8,918 nucleotides of DNA from positions 1-8,918 of the forward strand of contig CAIUWU010000111.1 in the NCBI GenBank assembly GCA_903902945.1, given 5' to 3'. A program made the position numbers and the translations under genes. Shown here one piece after another: positions 1-7,301 of this stretch. The DNA comes from an uncultured Pseudomonadota bacterium (lineage in GTDB: Bacteria > Pseudomonadota > Gammaproteobacteria > Methylococcales > Methylomonadaceae). Below the pieces are notes generated by a model that saw only the letters and a list, made by a program, of their open reading frames with translations, was not told the origin of the DNA and made no database searches. Position 1 is the first letter of the stretch. Every line of letters starts with the position of its first letter.

Positions 1-642
1 CGCCAGCTGTAAGAAATAGCAGCGCAGGAAAGTCCAAAAGCCTTTGAAAATAGCGGTGCCAAGATTAGCTGTTTTACCTTGGGCATCTAGTTTGGTGGCG
101 CCAAGCGCTGAGTAGTGATTTATTTTGGCTAATACTTCATCAGGATCAACAAATGCTTCATGCAATATTGGAGTAGATAGTTGCGCGATAGTGCCAGACA
201 CCTGGATGGTTTCGTGAACCACATCGTCAGTAAAATGGCCTTTATTGCGTTTAAAGAGGCGCAACACATAATCCGGCCACCAGCCACCGTGGCGAATATT
301 GCGGCCACAATAGCTGGATAGTCTGGGAATCTGAAAGCCATCCGCAGTATCGCTGGCAATCGCATCAGTAATGGCTTGTCTTAGGGTGTCATTAATATAT
401 TCATCGGCATCCAATGATAAGACCCAGGGCTGGCTCGCCTTATCCAGTGCACGCTGTTTTTGCGGGCCAAATCCCGGCCAGTCGGTAACATGGACCTGGG
501 CACCGTAAGACTGACAGATGGCTACTGTCGCATCGGTACTGCCGGAATCCAAGACAATGATTTCATCAGCCCAGCTGACCGATGACAGGCAGCGGCCAAT
601 ATGTTCGGCTTCGTTTTTGGTGATGATGATGACACTAAGCAT
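1..642 (-). CDS. Family 2 glycosyltransferase, WaaE/KdtX-like (LPS core), 3' end cut by window edge
   Basis: I read 214 codons on the minus strand from an ATG at 642 to the left edge with no stop, so the C-terminus is missing. The N-terminus MLSVIIITKNEAEHIGRCL is the classic GT-A start. DSGSTD follows at residues 32-37 and the metal/nucleotide-sugar DxD is DAD at 78-80 (context LSLDADE). FGPQKQRA near 58-65, RHGGWWPD near 117-124 and VHE near 142-144 are, from knowledge of the family, typical of WaaE/KdtX-type LOS beta-1,4-glucosyltransferases. These add a hexose to the inner-core heptose at the cytoplasmic face of the inner membrane. The visible end (IFKGFWTFLRCYFLQLA) matches the family's hydrophobic C-terminal region. 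The gene follows the GT9 gene by 60 bases on the same strand, with a weak AAGG about 9 bases before the ATG, so co-transcription is likely. The exact sugar and acceptor cannot be read from sequence. Confidence 0.88.
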   Translation of the reverse strand, partial: MLSVIIITKNEAEHIGRCLSSVSWADEIIVLDSGSTDATVAICQSYGAQVHVTDWPGFGPQKQRALDKASQPWVLSLDADEYINDTLRQAITDAIASDTADGFQIPRLSSYCGRNIRHGGWWPDYVLRLFKRNKGHFTDDVVHETIQVSGTIAQLSTPILHEAFVDPDEVLAKINHYSALGATKLDAQGKTANLGTAIFKGFWTFLRCYFLQLA

Positions 643-702
643 TGGGACGTGACCTTAAAAATGAGGCGGTTGATTATGAGCCAGCTAGCTAATTTAGATG
701 TT

Positions 703-1791
703 TCAGTGGCCAGAGGCATGCAGAATTTGCTGTAACGCGCCAATTACCTGGTCTGAAGACAGCTGATCCAGACAGGCGCTATGACTTTCCCGGTGTCTGT
801 CGCAGCCTTCACCCTGGCAGGGCAGGCAGGCTCTTTCAGTTGTATCCTGTACTAGCGTCACATTATTGACGGACTGGCAGCCGCGCGAAGTAAACGGTGC
901 AAGCGCAGCCTGATAACCCCAGGGCCAGGGCGCCCATTTTTGCGGATCGGTCGGGCCGAAAATGGCAATAACAGCCACCCCGGTGGCAGCCGCCAAATGC
1001 GTAATGCCAGTGTCCGGGCCAATAAATACTCTGGCATGAGCAATGGTTTCACTCAGCTCGGCGAGTGACAGCTGACCGGCGAGGTTGATGATGTCGTGCG
1101 GGGACGCCGCTATCACGGATGCCAGATAGGCTAATTCGGCGCTTTGTTTGCTGCCGGAGAGAACAATTTTCAGCCCTTGCCGGGCCAGAAAATCGATCAC
1201 ATCCAACCAGCCTTGAATATGCCACTGTTTATAGCGCCATTGAGGCATAATATGCAGCACTGCGTAGGGTTGTGCCGGTAGGCTAGTGAGTGGTTTTGCG
1301 GCATGAGGTGCTATCAAGGTATAGCGCGGTTCTATTCCCAGCAATGCGCAAAAGCGCAAATTTTCGAGAACCGCATGCTGGTTCTCGAAAATCAGAAAAC
1401 CGGATAATAACTTTTTTTTCCACCAGTTTTTTTTGCTTTCAGTGTCGACCAGGCCTAGGCTAAGCCTGCCGGCGGCAATGGCACACAAGGTGGTGCGATC
1501 ACTGGTCTGCAGCGAAATTGACAAATCATAGCGGCGGTAGATTGACGACAGCAGTCTGATGAAACCCGGTAAGGTCGCCGGTTGCGGAAAAGTCAGTAAC
1601 TGGTGGATATCGGGATTGCCTTCCAGCACTGTGGTATTAGCCTGCGGTAACAGCACATCGATCCGGGCATTTTGATAGGCTGTTTTTAGGGAATGGAGCA
1701 GAGCGGTAATCAGCAAGGTATCACCCAGGTAACGCTGGGTTATCACCAAAATGCGTTCAGGCTTTAAGTTAGACAATGAGTTTGCTGGCAT
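703..1791 (-). CDS. Family 9 glycosyltransferase, heptosyltransferase-like (LPS core)
   Basis: A 362-residue GT-B protein, close to the usual length of ADP-heptose:LPS heptosyltransferases. The N-terminal domain opens with ERILVITQRYLGD (residues 12-24). The GD pair at 23-24 corresponds to the catalytic-aspartate loop of the WaaC/WaaF/WaaQ family. The C-terminal nucleotide-sugar domain shows FIGPDTGITHLAAATG (256-271) and IFGPTDP (277-283), both GT9 hallmarks. After this comes a Cys/His-rich segment, C322, C325, C330, H333 and C340, which I associate with WaaQ/heptosyltransferase III-like members. It should act at the cytoplasmic side of the inner membrane, adding a heptose to the LPS core. 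It diverges from msbA and precedes a second core glycosyltransferase, which supports this role. The ATG at 1791 is the only plausible early Met, but no Shine-Dalgarno is evident before it. Residues 120-127 are encoded by two A8 tracts followed by a long inverted repeat. The exact acceptor is uncertain. Confidence 0.88.
   Translation of the reverse strand: MPANSLSNLKPERILVITQRYLGDTLLITALLHSLKTAYQNARIDVLLPQANTTVLEGNPDIHQLLTFPQPATLPGFIRLLSSIYRRYDLSISLQTSDRTTLCAIAAGRLSLGLVDTESKKNWWKKKLLSGFLIFENQHAVLENLRFCALLGIEPRYTLIAPHAAKPLTSLPAQPYAVLHIMPQWRYKQWHIQGWLDVIDFLARQGLKIVLSGSKQSAELAYLASVIAASPHDIINLAGQLSLAELSETIAHARVFIGPDTGITHLAAATGVAVIAIFGPTDPQKWAPWPWGYQAALAPFTSRGCQSVNNVTLVQDTTERACLPCQGEGCDRHRESHSACLDQLSSDQVIGALQQILHASGH
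1360..1392 (-). repeat. Perfect 13-bp inverted repeat inside the GT9 gene
   Basis: The arms are ATTTTCGAGAACC at 1360-1372 and GGTTCTCGAAAAT at 1380-1392, exact reverse complements separated by 7 bases (GCATGCT). The stem lies wholly in coding sequence and encodes the IFEN...VLEN stretch of the GT9 protein (about residues 134-144). A second small hairpin, TGCGC-AAAA-GCGCA at 1345-1358, follows immediately in the direction of transcription. No T-tract follows on the coding strand, so it does not look like an intrinsic terminator. It could form a stable mRNA hairpin just after the A8 tracts. Confidence 0.85.
1411..1434 (-). repeat. Two A8 homopolymer tracts with in-frame slippery heptamers in the GT9 gene
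   Basis: On the plus strand there are eight T at 1427-1434 and eight T at 1412-1419, separated by 7 bases. In the coding direction they read AGC AAA AAA AAC TGG TGG AAA AAA AAG. The zero frame therefore contains A AAA AAC and then A AAA AAG, the latter identical to the dnaX -1 frameshift heptamer of E. coli. They encode K120 K121 N122 W123 W124 K125 K126 K127. A shift to -1 after the second tract would run about 45 codons to a TAG. A +1 shift reaches TGA after about five codons. Both would remove the C-terminal nucleotide-sugar domain. Confidence 0.8.
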
Positions 1792-1801
1792 GCGTTATAA
1801 A
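1770..1801 (+). promoter_or_regulatory. Possible msbA promoter in the start of the divergent GT9 gene (weak)
   Basis: TATAAA at 1796-1801 is a good -10 hexamer, placing the start of transcription about 35 bases before the msbA TTG. TAGACA at 1770-1775 matches the -35 consensus in five of six bases, but the spacing of 20 bases is longer than normal, so the pairing is doubtful. The same core read on the other strand gives TATAAC at 1799-1794, which is too close to the GT9 ATG at 1791 to be that gene's ordinary promoter with this start. Confidence 0.25.
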
Positions 1802-1828
1802 TTTGAAAGCGCAGAATGGCGGCATTTT

Positions 1829-1833
1829 AAAGG
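1829..1833 (+). promoter_or_regulatory. Ribosome binding site supporting the TTG start of msbA
   Basis: AAAGG lies 9 bases before the TTG at 1843-1845. It is the reason for choosing this non-ATG start. The resulting N-terminus also gives a length of 587 residues, close to the 582 of E. coli MsbA, and no ATG lies at a better position. Confidence 0.6.
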
Positions 1834-1842
1834 TAAACAGAA

Positions 1843-3606
1843 TTGAGCACATTACAGAATTCAAAAGCACCGGTATCGAATGCCGATGTCTATAAGCGCC
1901 TGATGCGCTATGTTTTGCCTTATTGGCGCCTGTTCATCATCAGTACCATAGGATTCGCGATCTATGCCGCTACCGAGCCCGCGGTGGTGATGATCATTCA
2001 GAAAATGATTGATCTATTAGGGGGTGAGCACCGAGAGCAGATGGCGTATTTGCCTCTGGCGTTTGTCGTACTGTTTCTGGTTCGGGGCATCGGGGCGTTT
2101 CTGGGGAACTATTATCTGGCCCGAGTTTCCGGCAATGTGATTCATAAATTGCGTTGCGCCATTTTTAATCACTACACCCTGTTATCGGTTGAATATTTCG
2201 ACAGTCATAACAGTGGTTACATGATTTCCCGGATTACCAACAATATTGGCGAAGTAACCCGGGCAACTACCGATTCGGTCAGATCGCTTATTCGGGAAGG
2301 CTTTACCGCAATCGGCCTGCTGGCTTATCTGATACATACCAACTGGCAGTTATCGCTGGTGTTTCTGGCCTTGGCCCCGGTGGTGATATTGATGGTCAAA
2401 TATGTCGGTGGCCGTCTGAAGCGCCTGAGTCGCAATATGCAGGATACCGTGGGTGATCTGACTCAAATCACCTCGGAAATGGTCAGTGGTAACCGCATCG
2501 TCAAAGGCTTTGGTGGCGAGGATTACGAGCGCCGCCGCTTCAAAGATTGCAGCCTTGAAAACCGTAAGCAATATCGCAAGCTGATCATGACCATGTCCAT
2601 CAACAATCCTGTGATGCAGTTGCTGATTTCATTTGCGCTGGCGGGCATGATGTATCTGGCCTTAATGCTGATGAAAAGCTCTTCAGCGGGCGAGTTTGTC
2701 GGCTTCTTTACGGCGGCATTCTTATTACCCAAGCCGATTCGCCAGCTCAGCGATGCCAATTCAGAAATCCTGCGCGGGATTGCGGCAGCTGAATCATTAT
2801 TTGAAGTGCTGGATGAGCCGGTCGAAGTCGATAGCGGTGAATATGAAGTTGCACGCAGTGAAGGGCTGATCGAGTTCAGAAATCTCAGTTTTACTTACCC
2901 GGGTAGTGAAGTACCGGCTCTGCAAGGCATTAATCTATCCATAGAACCCGGCAAAACCATTGCACTGGTCGGTGCTTCCGGTGGCGGCAAGAGTACCCTG
3001 ATCAATCTGTTGCCACGCTTTTATGACTATAGCGAAGGCGAAATCCTGATCGACGGTGTCAATATTAAAAGTTACAGACTGGCTTCATTGCGCAAGCAAA
3101 TGGCATTGGTGACACAAAATGTAACTTTGTTTAATGCGTCGATTGCCGACAATATTGCTTACGGGGTTTTGCAAGGCGCCGATAAAGGCAAAATCGAGCA
3201 GGCAGCAGCCGATGCTTATGCGATGCAGTTTATTGCCGAGATGCCTAAAGGACTGGATACCGAGATTGGTGAAAACGGCGTCAAGCTGTCGGGCGGGCAA
3301 AGACAGCGGCTGGCACTGGCCAGAGCCTTGCTGAAAGATGCCCCCATTCTGATTCTCGATGAAGCAACTTCAGCGCTGGATACCGAATCAGAGCGTTATA
3401 TTCAGGCGGCGCTGAATCGACTGATGCAGGGCCGTACGACTATTGTGGTCGCCCATCGTTTGTCGACCATTGAAAATGCCGATCAGATTCTGGTAATCGA
3501 TAAAGGCCGGATTGTGGAACAAGGCACCCACACCGAGCTGCTGGCGCGAGGCGGTGCCTATGCCAAGCTGCACAGGATGCAGTTTCAGGATAGTGGAATA
3601 GCCTGA
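1843..3606 (+). CDS. msbA: Lipid A/LPS core flippase MsbA (ABC half-transporter)
   Basis: A 587-residue half-transporter that dimerises in the inner membrane and flips lipid A-core to the periplasmic face using ATP. Hydrophobic segments cover about 28-52, 68-92, 153-187 and 255-294, in agreement with six membrane helices. The nucleotide-binding domain has an A-loop tyrosine Y352, Walker A GASGGGKST (377-385), Q-loop Q425, signature LSGGQ (482-486), Walker B ILILDE (502-507), D-loop SALD (510-513) and H-loop H538, so it should be catalytically intact. By eye, R81, R151 and R300 sit where E. coli MsbA has the LPS-phosphate-contacting R78, R148 and K299; this alignment is approximate. Two glycosyltransferase genes of the LPS core lie divergently upstream. 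lpxK, the usual downstream partner in E. coli, is absent: a terminator follows at once. The start codon is TTG. Confidence 0.95.
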   Translation: MSTLQNSKAPVSNADVYKRLMRYVLPYWRLFIISTIGFAIYAATEPAVVMIIQKMIDLLGGEHREQMAYLPLAFVVLFLVRGIGAFLGNYYLARVSGNVIHKLRCAIFNHYTLLSVEYFDSHNSGYMISRITNNIGEVTRATTDSVRSLIREGFTAIGLLAYLIHTNWQLSLVFLALAPVVILMVKYVGGRLKRLSRNMQDTVGDLTQITSEMVSGNRIVKGFGGEDYERRRFKDCSLENRKQYRKLIMTMSINNPVMQLLISFALAGMMYLALMLMKSSSAGEFVGFFTAAFLLPKPIRQLSDANSEILRGIAAAESLFEVLDEPVEVDSGEYEVARSEGLIEFRNLSFTYPGSEVPALQGINLSIEPGKTIALVGASGGGKSTLINLLPRFYDYSEGEILIDGVNIKSYRLASLRKQMALVTQNVTLFNASIADNIAYGVLQGADKGKIEQAAADAYAMQFIAEMPKGLDTEIGENGVKLSGGQRQRLALARALLKDAPILILDEATSALDTESERYIQAALNRLMQGRTTIVVAHRLSTIENADQILVIDKGRIVEQGTHTELLARGGAYAKLHRMQFQDSGIA

Positions 3607-3613
3607 AGCCGAT

Positions 3614-3646
3614 AAAAAAGGGCTTCTTGCGAAGCCCCGGTTTTTT
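3614..3646. terminator. Bidirectional intrinsic terminator between convergent msbA and metG
   Basis: The stem GGGCTTC (3620-3626) pairs with GAAGCCC (3631-3637) around a TTGC loop. On the plus strand it is followed after three bases by six T (3641-3646), serving msbA. On the minus strand the six A at 3614-3619 become a U-tract directly after the stem, serving metG. The whole 38-base gap between the two stop codons is taken up by it, and its plus-side T-tract overlaps the metG stop codon. Confidence 0.9.
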
Positions 3647-5681
3647 ATTTAATTCGCATCCCAGGCTGAGCGCCATCATCAGGTGACAGCAGCCAGATGT
3701 CTTTGCCGCCGGGACCGGCGGCCAGCGCCATGCCTTCGGAAACACCAAAGCGCATTTTACGCGGCTTCAGATTGGCCACCACAATGGTAAGACGGCCTTC
3801 CAGCTGTTCGGCACTGTAGGCCGATTTGATGCCGGCGAAAATGTTGCGGGTTTCGCCGCCCAGATCCACTGTCAGTTGCAACAGTTTTTCGGCGCCTTCG
3901 ACCGATTGTGCCTTGATGATACGGGCAACCCGCAGATCAATTTTAACGAAGTCTTCAATATCAATCGGCTCAGCCAAGGGTTCGACTGATTGCGCCTGAA
4001 CTGCGGCTTTAACCGATTTTCCAGTAGCCGGTTTTTCCAGGCTTTCTTTCGATGCTTCGACAATCGCAGCAATTTTGTCGCTTTCCACCCGAGTCATCAG
4101 TGGCGTGAAGCTGTTGATGGTGTGATTGAGCAGCGGGGTTGCCGCTACCGGCCAGCTTTGGGCCGGCAGGTTGAGGAAGCTTTCGGCATTGGTAGCCAGT
4201 GTCGGTAATACCGGGCGCAGGTAAGTAACCAGCAGACGGAACAGATTAAGCGCCATTGAGCAGACCGCATGCAGTTCCTGGTCTTTGCCGTCTTCCTTGG
4301 CAATCAACCACGGTTTTTTGTCGTCGATATACTGATTGGCTTTGTCGGCCAGCGCCATGATTTCACGCATGGCTTTACCGTATTCACGGTTTTCGTAGAG
4401 CTCGGCGATGGTGGCTTGAGCATCGATGAATTGCTGGAATAGCGCCGGTTCCGCGCAGTCGGCGGCCAGTACGCCATCAAAGCGTTTGCTGATAAAGCCG
4501 CTGCAACGGCTGGCGATATTGACCACTTTGCCGACCAGATCCGAGTTGACCCGTTGGGTGAAGTCATCAAAGTTCAGATCAAGATCATCGACGCCGGCGC
4601 TGAGTTTGGCGGCAAAGTAATAGCGTAGATATTCCGGGTTCAGATGATCCAGATAGGTACGGGCTTTGATGAAGGTGCCGCGTGATTTCGACATTTTTTC
4701 GCCGTTCACGGTCAGGAAACCGTGGGCAAAAATGGCGCTTGGCGTTCTTAATTGGGCGCCTTCCAGCATTGCCGGCCAGAACAAGGCGTGGAAATAAATG
4801 ATGTCTTTGCCGATGAAGTGATACAGCTCGGTGTTGCTGTCTTTTTGCCAGAATTCATCGAACGACAGGCCGTTTTTGGCGCATAAAGCCTGGAAGCTGG
4901 CCATGTAGCCAATCGGGGCATCCATCCAGACATAAAAATATTTGCCAGGTGCATCGGGGATTTCAAAGCCAAAATAAGGCGCGTCACGGGAAATATCCCA
5001 TTCCTGCAAACCGTTCTCCAGCCATTCGGCCATTTTGTTACTGACTTCCGCTTGTAAATGACCGGCTTTGGTCCATTCGCCCAGCATCGCGGCAAAATTG
5101 CCCAGATTGAAAAAGTAATGTACGGAGTCTTTTTCTATCGGTTTTTCGCCGGATACCGCCGACACGGCATTCTTTAGTTCCATCGGAGAATAAGTGGCGC
5201 CGCAGGCTTCGCAGTTGTCGCCATATTGGTCGGTCGCACCGCATTTCGGGCAATCGCCCTTAATAAAACGGTCAGGCAGGAACATATTTTTGACCGGATC
5301 ATAGGCCTGGGTAATGCTGCGGCTGTTGATATGGCCGGCATCGCGCAGCCGGGTGTAAACCATGGCCGATAGTTGCTGGTTTTCCGGGGAATGAGTGCTG
5401 TGGTAATGGTCGAAGGCCACACCAAAGGCGTCGAAATCGGCACGATGCTGTTGCTCGACATCGGCAATCAGTTGCTCGGGAGTGATGCCTTCGCGGTCGG
5501 CGCGCAGCATGATAGGCGTGCCGTGGGTATCGTCGGCACAAACATACCAGCATTGATGGCCGCGCATTTTCTGAAAGCGTACCCAGATATCGGTCTGGAT
5601 GTATTCCACTAAATGACCCAAATGAATCGGTCCGTTGGCATAAGGCAGTGCGCTGGTAACTAGAATTTTTCGGTCAGACAT
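3645..5681 (-). CDS. metG: Methionyl-tRNA synthetase, class I, long form with tRNA-binding domain
   Basis: A 678-residue cytoplasmic enzyme that charges tRNA-Met (initiator and elongator) with methionine using ATP; E. coli MetG has about 676 residues. The class I HIGH motif is HLGH at residues 20-23 and the KMSKS loop is intact at 329-333. A zinc knuckle, C144-x2-C147-x9-C157-x2-C160, lies in the connective peptide. After an Ala/Lys/Glu-rich linker (about 535-572), residues 575-678 form the EMAP-II/Trbp111-type tRNA-binding domain (FVKIDLRVARI, then KPRKMRFGVSEGM). The family places this as the dimerising C-terminal appendix. The start ATG at 5681 gives the expected MSDRKILVTSALPYANGPIH start. 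No clear Shine-Dalgarno precedes it. It lies 111 bases downstream of yifB with a probable promoter of its own and ends in the terminator shared with msbA. Confidence 0.97.
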   Translation of the reverse strand: MSDRKILVTSALPYANGPIHLGHLVEYIQTDIWVRFQKMRGHQCWYVCADDTHGTPIMLRADREGITPEQLIADVEQQHRADFDAFGVAFDHYHSTHSPENQQLSAMVYTRLRDAGHINSRSITQAYDPVKNMFLPDRFIKGDCPKCGATDQYGDNCEACGATYSPMELKNAVSAVSGEKPIEKDSVHYFFNLGNFAAMLGEWTKAGHLQAEVSNKMAEWLENGLQEWDISRDAPYFGFEIPDAPGKYFYVWMDAPIGYMASFQALCAKNGLSFDEFWQKDSNTELYHFIGKDIIYFHALFWPAMLEGAQLRTPSAIFAHGFLTVNGEKMSKSRGTFIKARTYLDHLNPEYLRYYFAAKLSAGVDDLDLNFDDFTQRVNSDLVGKVVNIASRCSGFISKRFDGVLAADCAEPALFQQFIDAQATIAELYENREYGKAMREIMALADKANQYIDDKKPWLIAKEDGKDQELHAVCSMALNLFRLLVTYLRPVLPTLATNAESFLNLPAQSWPVAATPLLNHTINSFTPLMTRVESDKIAAIVEASKESLEKPATGKSVKAAVQAQSVEPLAEPIDIEDFVKIDLRVARIIKAQSVEGAEKLLQLTVDLGGETRNIFAGIKSAYSAEQLEGRLTIVVANLKPRKMRFGVSEGMALAAGPGGKDIWLLSPDDGAQPGMRIK

Positions 5682-5714
5682 GGTGTTGATAGTGCTGTAA
5701 CAAAAATAGCGGCG

Positions 5715-5743
5715 ATTATGGCACAGAATCGGGTGCTGGGCAG
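5715..5743 (-). promoter_or_regulatory. Probable extended -10 promoter of metG
   Basis: Read on the minus strand, CATAAT at 5720-5715 matches the -10 consensus in five of six bases and is preceded by TGC (5723-5721), giving an extended -10 (TGn). Seventeen bases further up, CTGCCC at 5743-5738 is a poor -35 (three of six). Transcription would begin near 5708 and give a leader of roughly 27 bases before the metG ATG. It lies in the 111-base gap after yifB, where no terminator is convincing, so read-through from the yifB operon is also possible. Confidence 0.4.
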
Positions 5744-5792
5744 GTCATATACGACTGATTGCAGGTGCGGCCGGCAATAATAAAACGCTGGC

Positions 5793-7298
5793 TCAACGGT
5801 TACGGTCCAGCCGGCGGTAGCCTATCGCTTCGCTGAGATGACTGAGTTCGATCCGATCTTTATCGGCCAGATCGGCAATGGTACGGGCGACTTTCAGAAT
5901 CCGTTGATAGGCTCGTGGCGACAAGCCCAGCTTATCTTGCGCCTGGGCCAGCAACTGATAGCTGGCTGGATCGAGCTGACAACAGCTTTGCAGATCGGCA
6001 TTATTCAACTGGGCATTCGGTTTGCCATTGCGATTCAGGGCGCGTTGTCGGGCGATGATGACGCGTTCGCGAATCTGTGCGCTGGATTCAGTGTTGCTGT
6101 CAGGTTGTCCGGGCGGTTTGATCGCAATTCGTGGCACTTCCAGATGAATATCGATTCTGTCCAGCAGCGGCCCGGAAATCTTGTTCCGGTAACGGTTGAT
6201 TTGTTCGGAAGTGCAATGGCAGCGGCCAGACGGATCGCCAAGGTAGCCGCAGGGGCAGGGGTTCATGGCGGCAATCAGCTGAAAACGGGCCGGAAAATCG
6301 GCCTGGTGGGCCGCTCTGGAAATGGTGATATGCCCGGTTTCCAAGGGTTCGCGCAGCACTTCCAGTACTTTGCGATCAAATTCCGGTAACTCATCTAAAA
6401 ATAAGGTGCCGTTATGCGACAGCGAAATTTCCCCGGGTTTGGGATTGCTGCCACCACCGACCAGGGCAATCGCCGATGCCGTGTGATGCGGAGCTCTGAA
6501 CGGAGGCTGTTGCCAGTGGTGTAAATGCAGCGGTTGGCCGCTGATCGAATTAATGACCGCTGTTTCCTGAGCCTGTTGCTCGGTGAGTGCTGGCAGAATG
6601 GTCGGCAAGCGGGCGGCCAGCATCGACTTGCCGGTGCCGGGTGGCCCTAGCATCAGCAGATTGTGATTGCCCGCGGCTGCCACCTCAAGGCCGCGTTTGA
6701 TCTGAAACTGGCCTTGTACATCGGCAAAATCCAGTTCAAAGGCGGTTTGGGGTGGCGGCGGTTGCTGATTGCTGACTTCAATACGGTTTTTGCCGCATAA
6801 ATGTTCGCAAACTTCCAATAAATGCCGGGCTGGCAATAGTTGGGCATGGCTGATCAATGAGGCTTCCTGGGCGCAGCCTACAGGAAGGATTAGTTGTCTT
6901 GCTGCGTCACGGCAGGCAATCGCTACCGGCAGTACGCCGGCAATCATGCGCAGATCGCCACCTAGCGATAATTCACCGATGCATTCATATTGAGCGAGCG
7001 CTGCGGAGGGTATTTGCGCTGATGCGGCGAGGATGCCGAGTGCAATCGCCAGATCGAAACGGCCGCCTTCTTTAGGCAGGTCGGCAGGCGCCAAATTGAT
7101 GGTGATACGCTGCATCGGAAATTCAAAGCGCGAATTGATAATCGCGCCACGAACCCGGTCTTTGCTTTCTTTGACGGCCGCTTCCGGCAGGCCAACGATG
7201 TTTAGGGCAGGCAGTCCATTGCTGATGTGTACTTCCACTGTGACCAGCGGAGCGGTGATGCCGGAGCGTCCCCGGCTATACACAATAGCCAGGGGCAT
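5793..7298 (-). CDS. yifB: YifB/ComM-family Mg-chelatase-like AAA+ ATPase
   Basis: A 501-residue protein of normal length for the family. It has the N-terminal ChlI/Lon-protease-like domain (about 20-145, with GLPALNIVGLPEAAVKESKD), a AAA+ core and the Mg_chelatase_C helical domain (about 400-495). Walker A is GPPGTGKS at 218-225 and Walker B is LFLDE at 299-303. A four-cysteine cluster, C348-P-C350 and C360-H-C362, lies beside a conserved MNPCPCGYLGDPSGR stretch. In Haemophilus and Vibrio the orthologue ComM is a hexameric branch-migration helicase that helps integrate incoming DNA during natural transformation. In E. coli YifB has no firm role. The ATG at 7298 lies 3 bases after the ubiK stop, so translation is probably coupled. 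No pilus or uptake genes lie in this window, so a role in competence here is inference only. Confidence 0.94.
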   Translation of the reverse strand: MPLAIVYSRGRSGITAPLVTVEVHISNGLPALNIVGLPEAAVKESKDRVRGAIINSRFEFPMQRITINLAPADLPKEGGRFDLAIALGILAASAQIPSAALAQYECIGELSLGGDLRMIAGVLPVAIACRDAARQLILPVGCAQEASLISHAQLLPARHLLEVCEHLCGKNRIEVSNQQPPPPQTAFELDFADVQGQFQIKRGLEVAAAGNHNLLMLGPPGTGKSMLAARLPTILPALTEQQAQETAVINSISGQPLHLHHWQQPPFRAPHHTASAIALVGGGSNPKPGEISLSHNGTLFLDELPEFDRKVLEVLREPLETGHITISRAAHQADFPARFQLIAAMNPCPCGYLGDPSGRCHCTSEQINRYRNKISGPLLDRIDIHLEVPRIAIKPPGQPDSNTESSAQIRERVIIARQRALNRNGKPNAQLNNADLQSCCQLDPASYQLLAQAQDKLGLSPRAYQRILKVARTIADLADKDRIELSHLSEAIGYRRLDRNR

Positions 7299-7301
7299 TT
7301 T

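Noticed and set aside
643..702. CATAAT in the gap between the GT9 and GT2 genes as a promoter
   Set aside because: No -35-like hexamer at 16-18 bases upstream; same-strand spacing of 60 bases fits co-transcription.
1360..1392. The GT9 inverted repeat as an intrinsic terminator
   Set aside because: No T-tract follows the stem directly on either strand; the plus-strand T8 begins about 20 bases away.
3440..3748. 102-codon minus-strand frame across the msbA/metG junction
   Set aside because: It overlaps the 3' ends of two certain genes and runs through their shared terminator.
4748..5095. 115-codon minus-strand frame inside metG
   Set aside because: Alternative frame of an intact, highly conserved gene; no independent support.
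5776..5815. Possible terminator after yifB (GCTGG/CCAGC arms with a 15-base loop, then GTTTTATTATT)
   Set aside because: Only 5 bp of stem with a long loop and an interrupted T-run; too weak to call.
5838..6389. 183-codon open frame on the plus strand antisense to yifB
   Set aside because: It mirrors a well-supported gene with Walker motifs, has no recognisable domain and no ribosome binding site; it is a codon-bias shadow.
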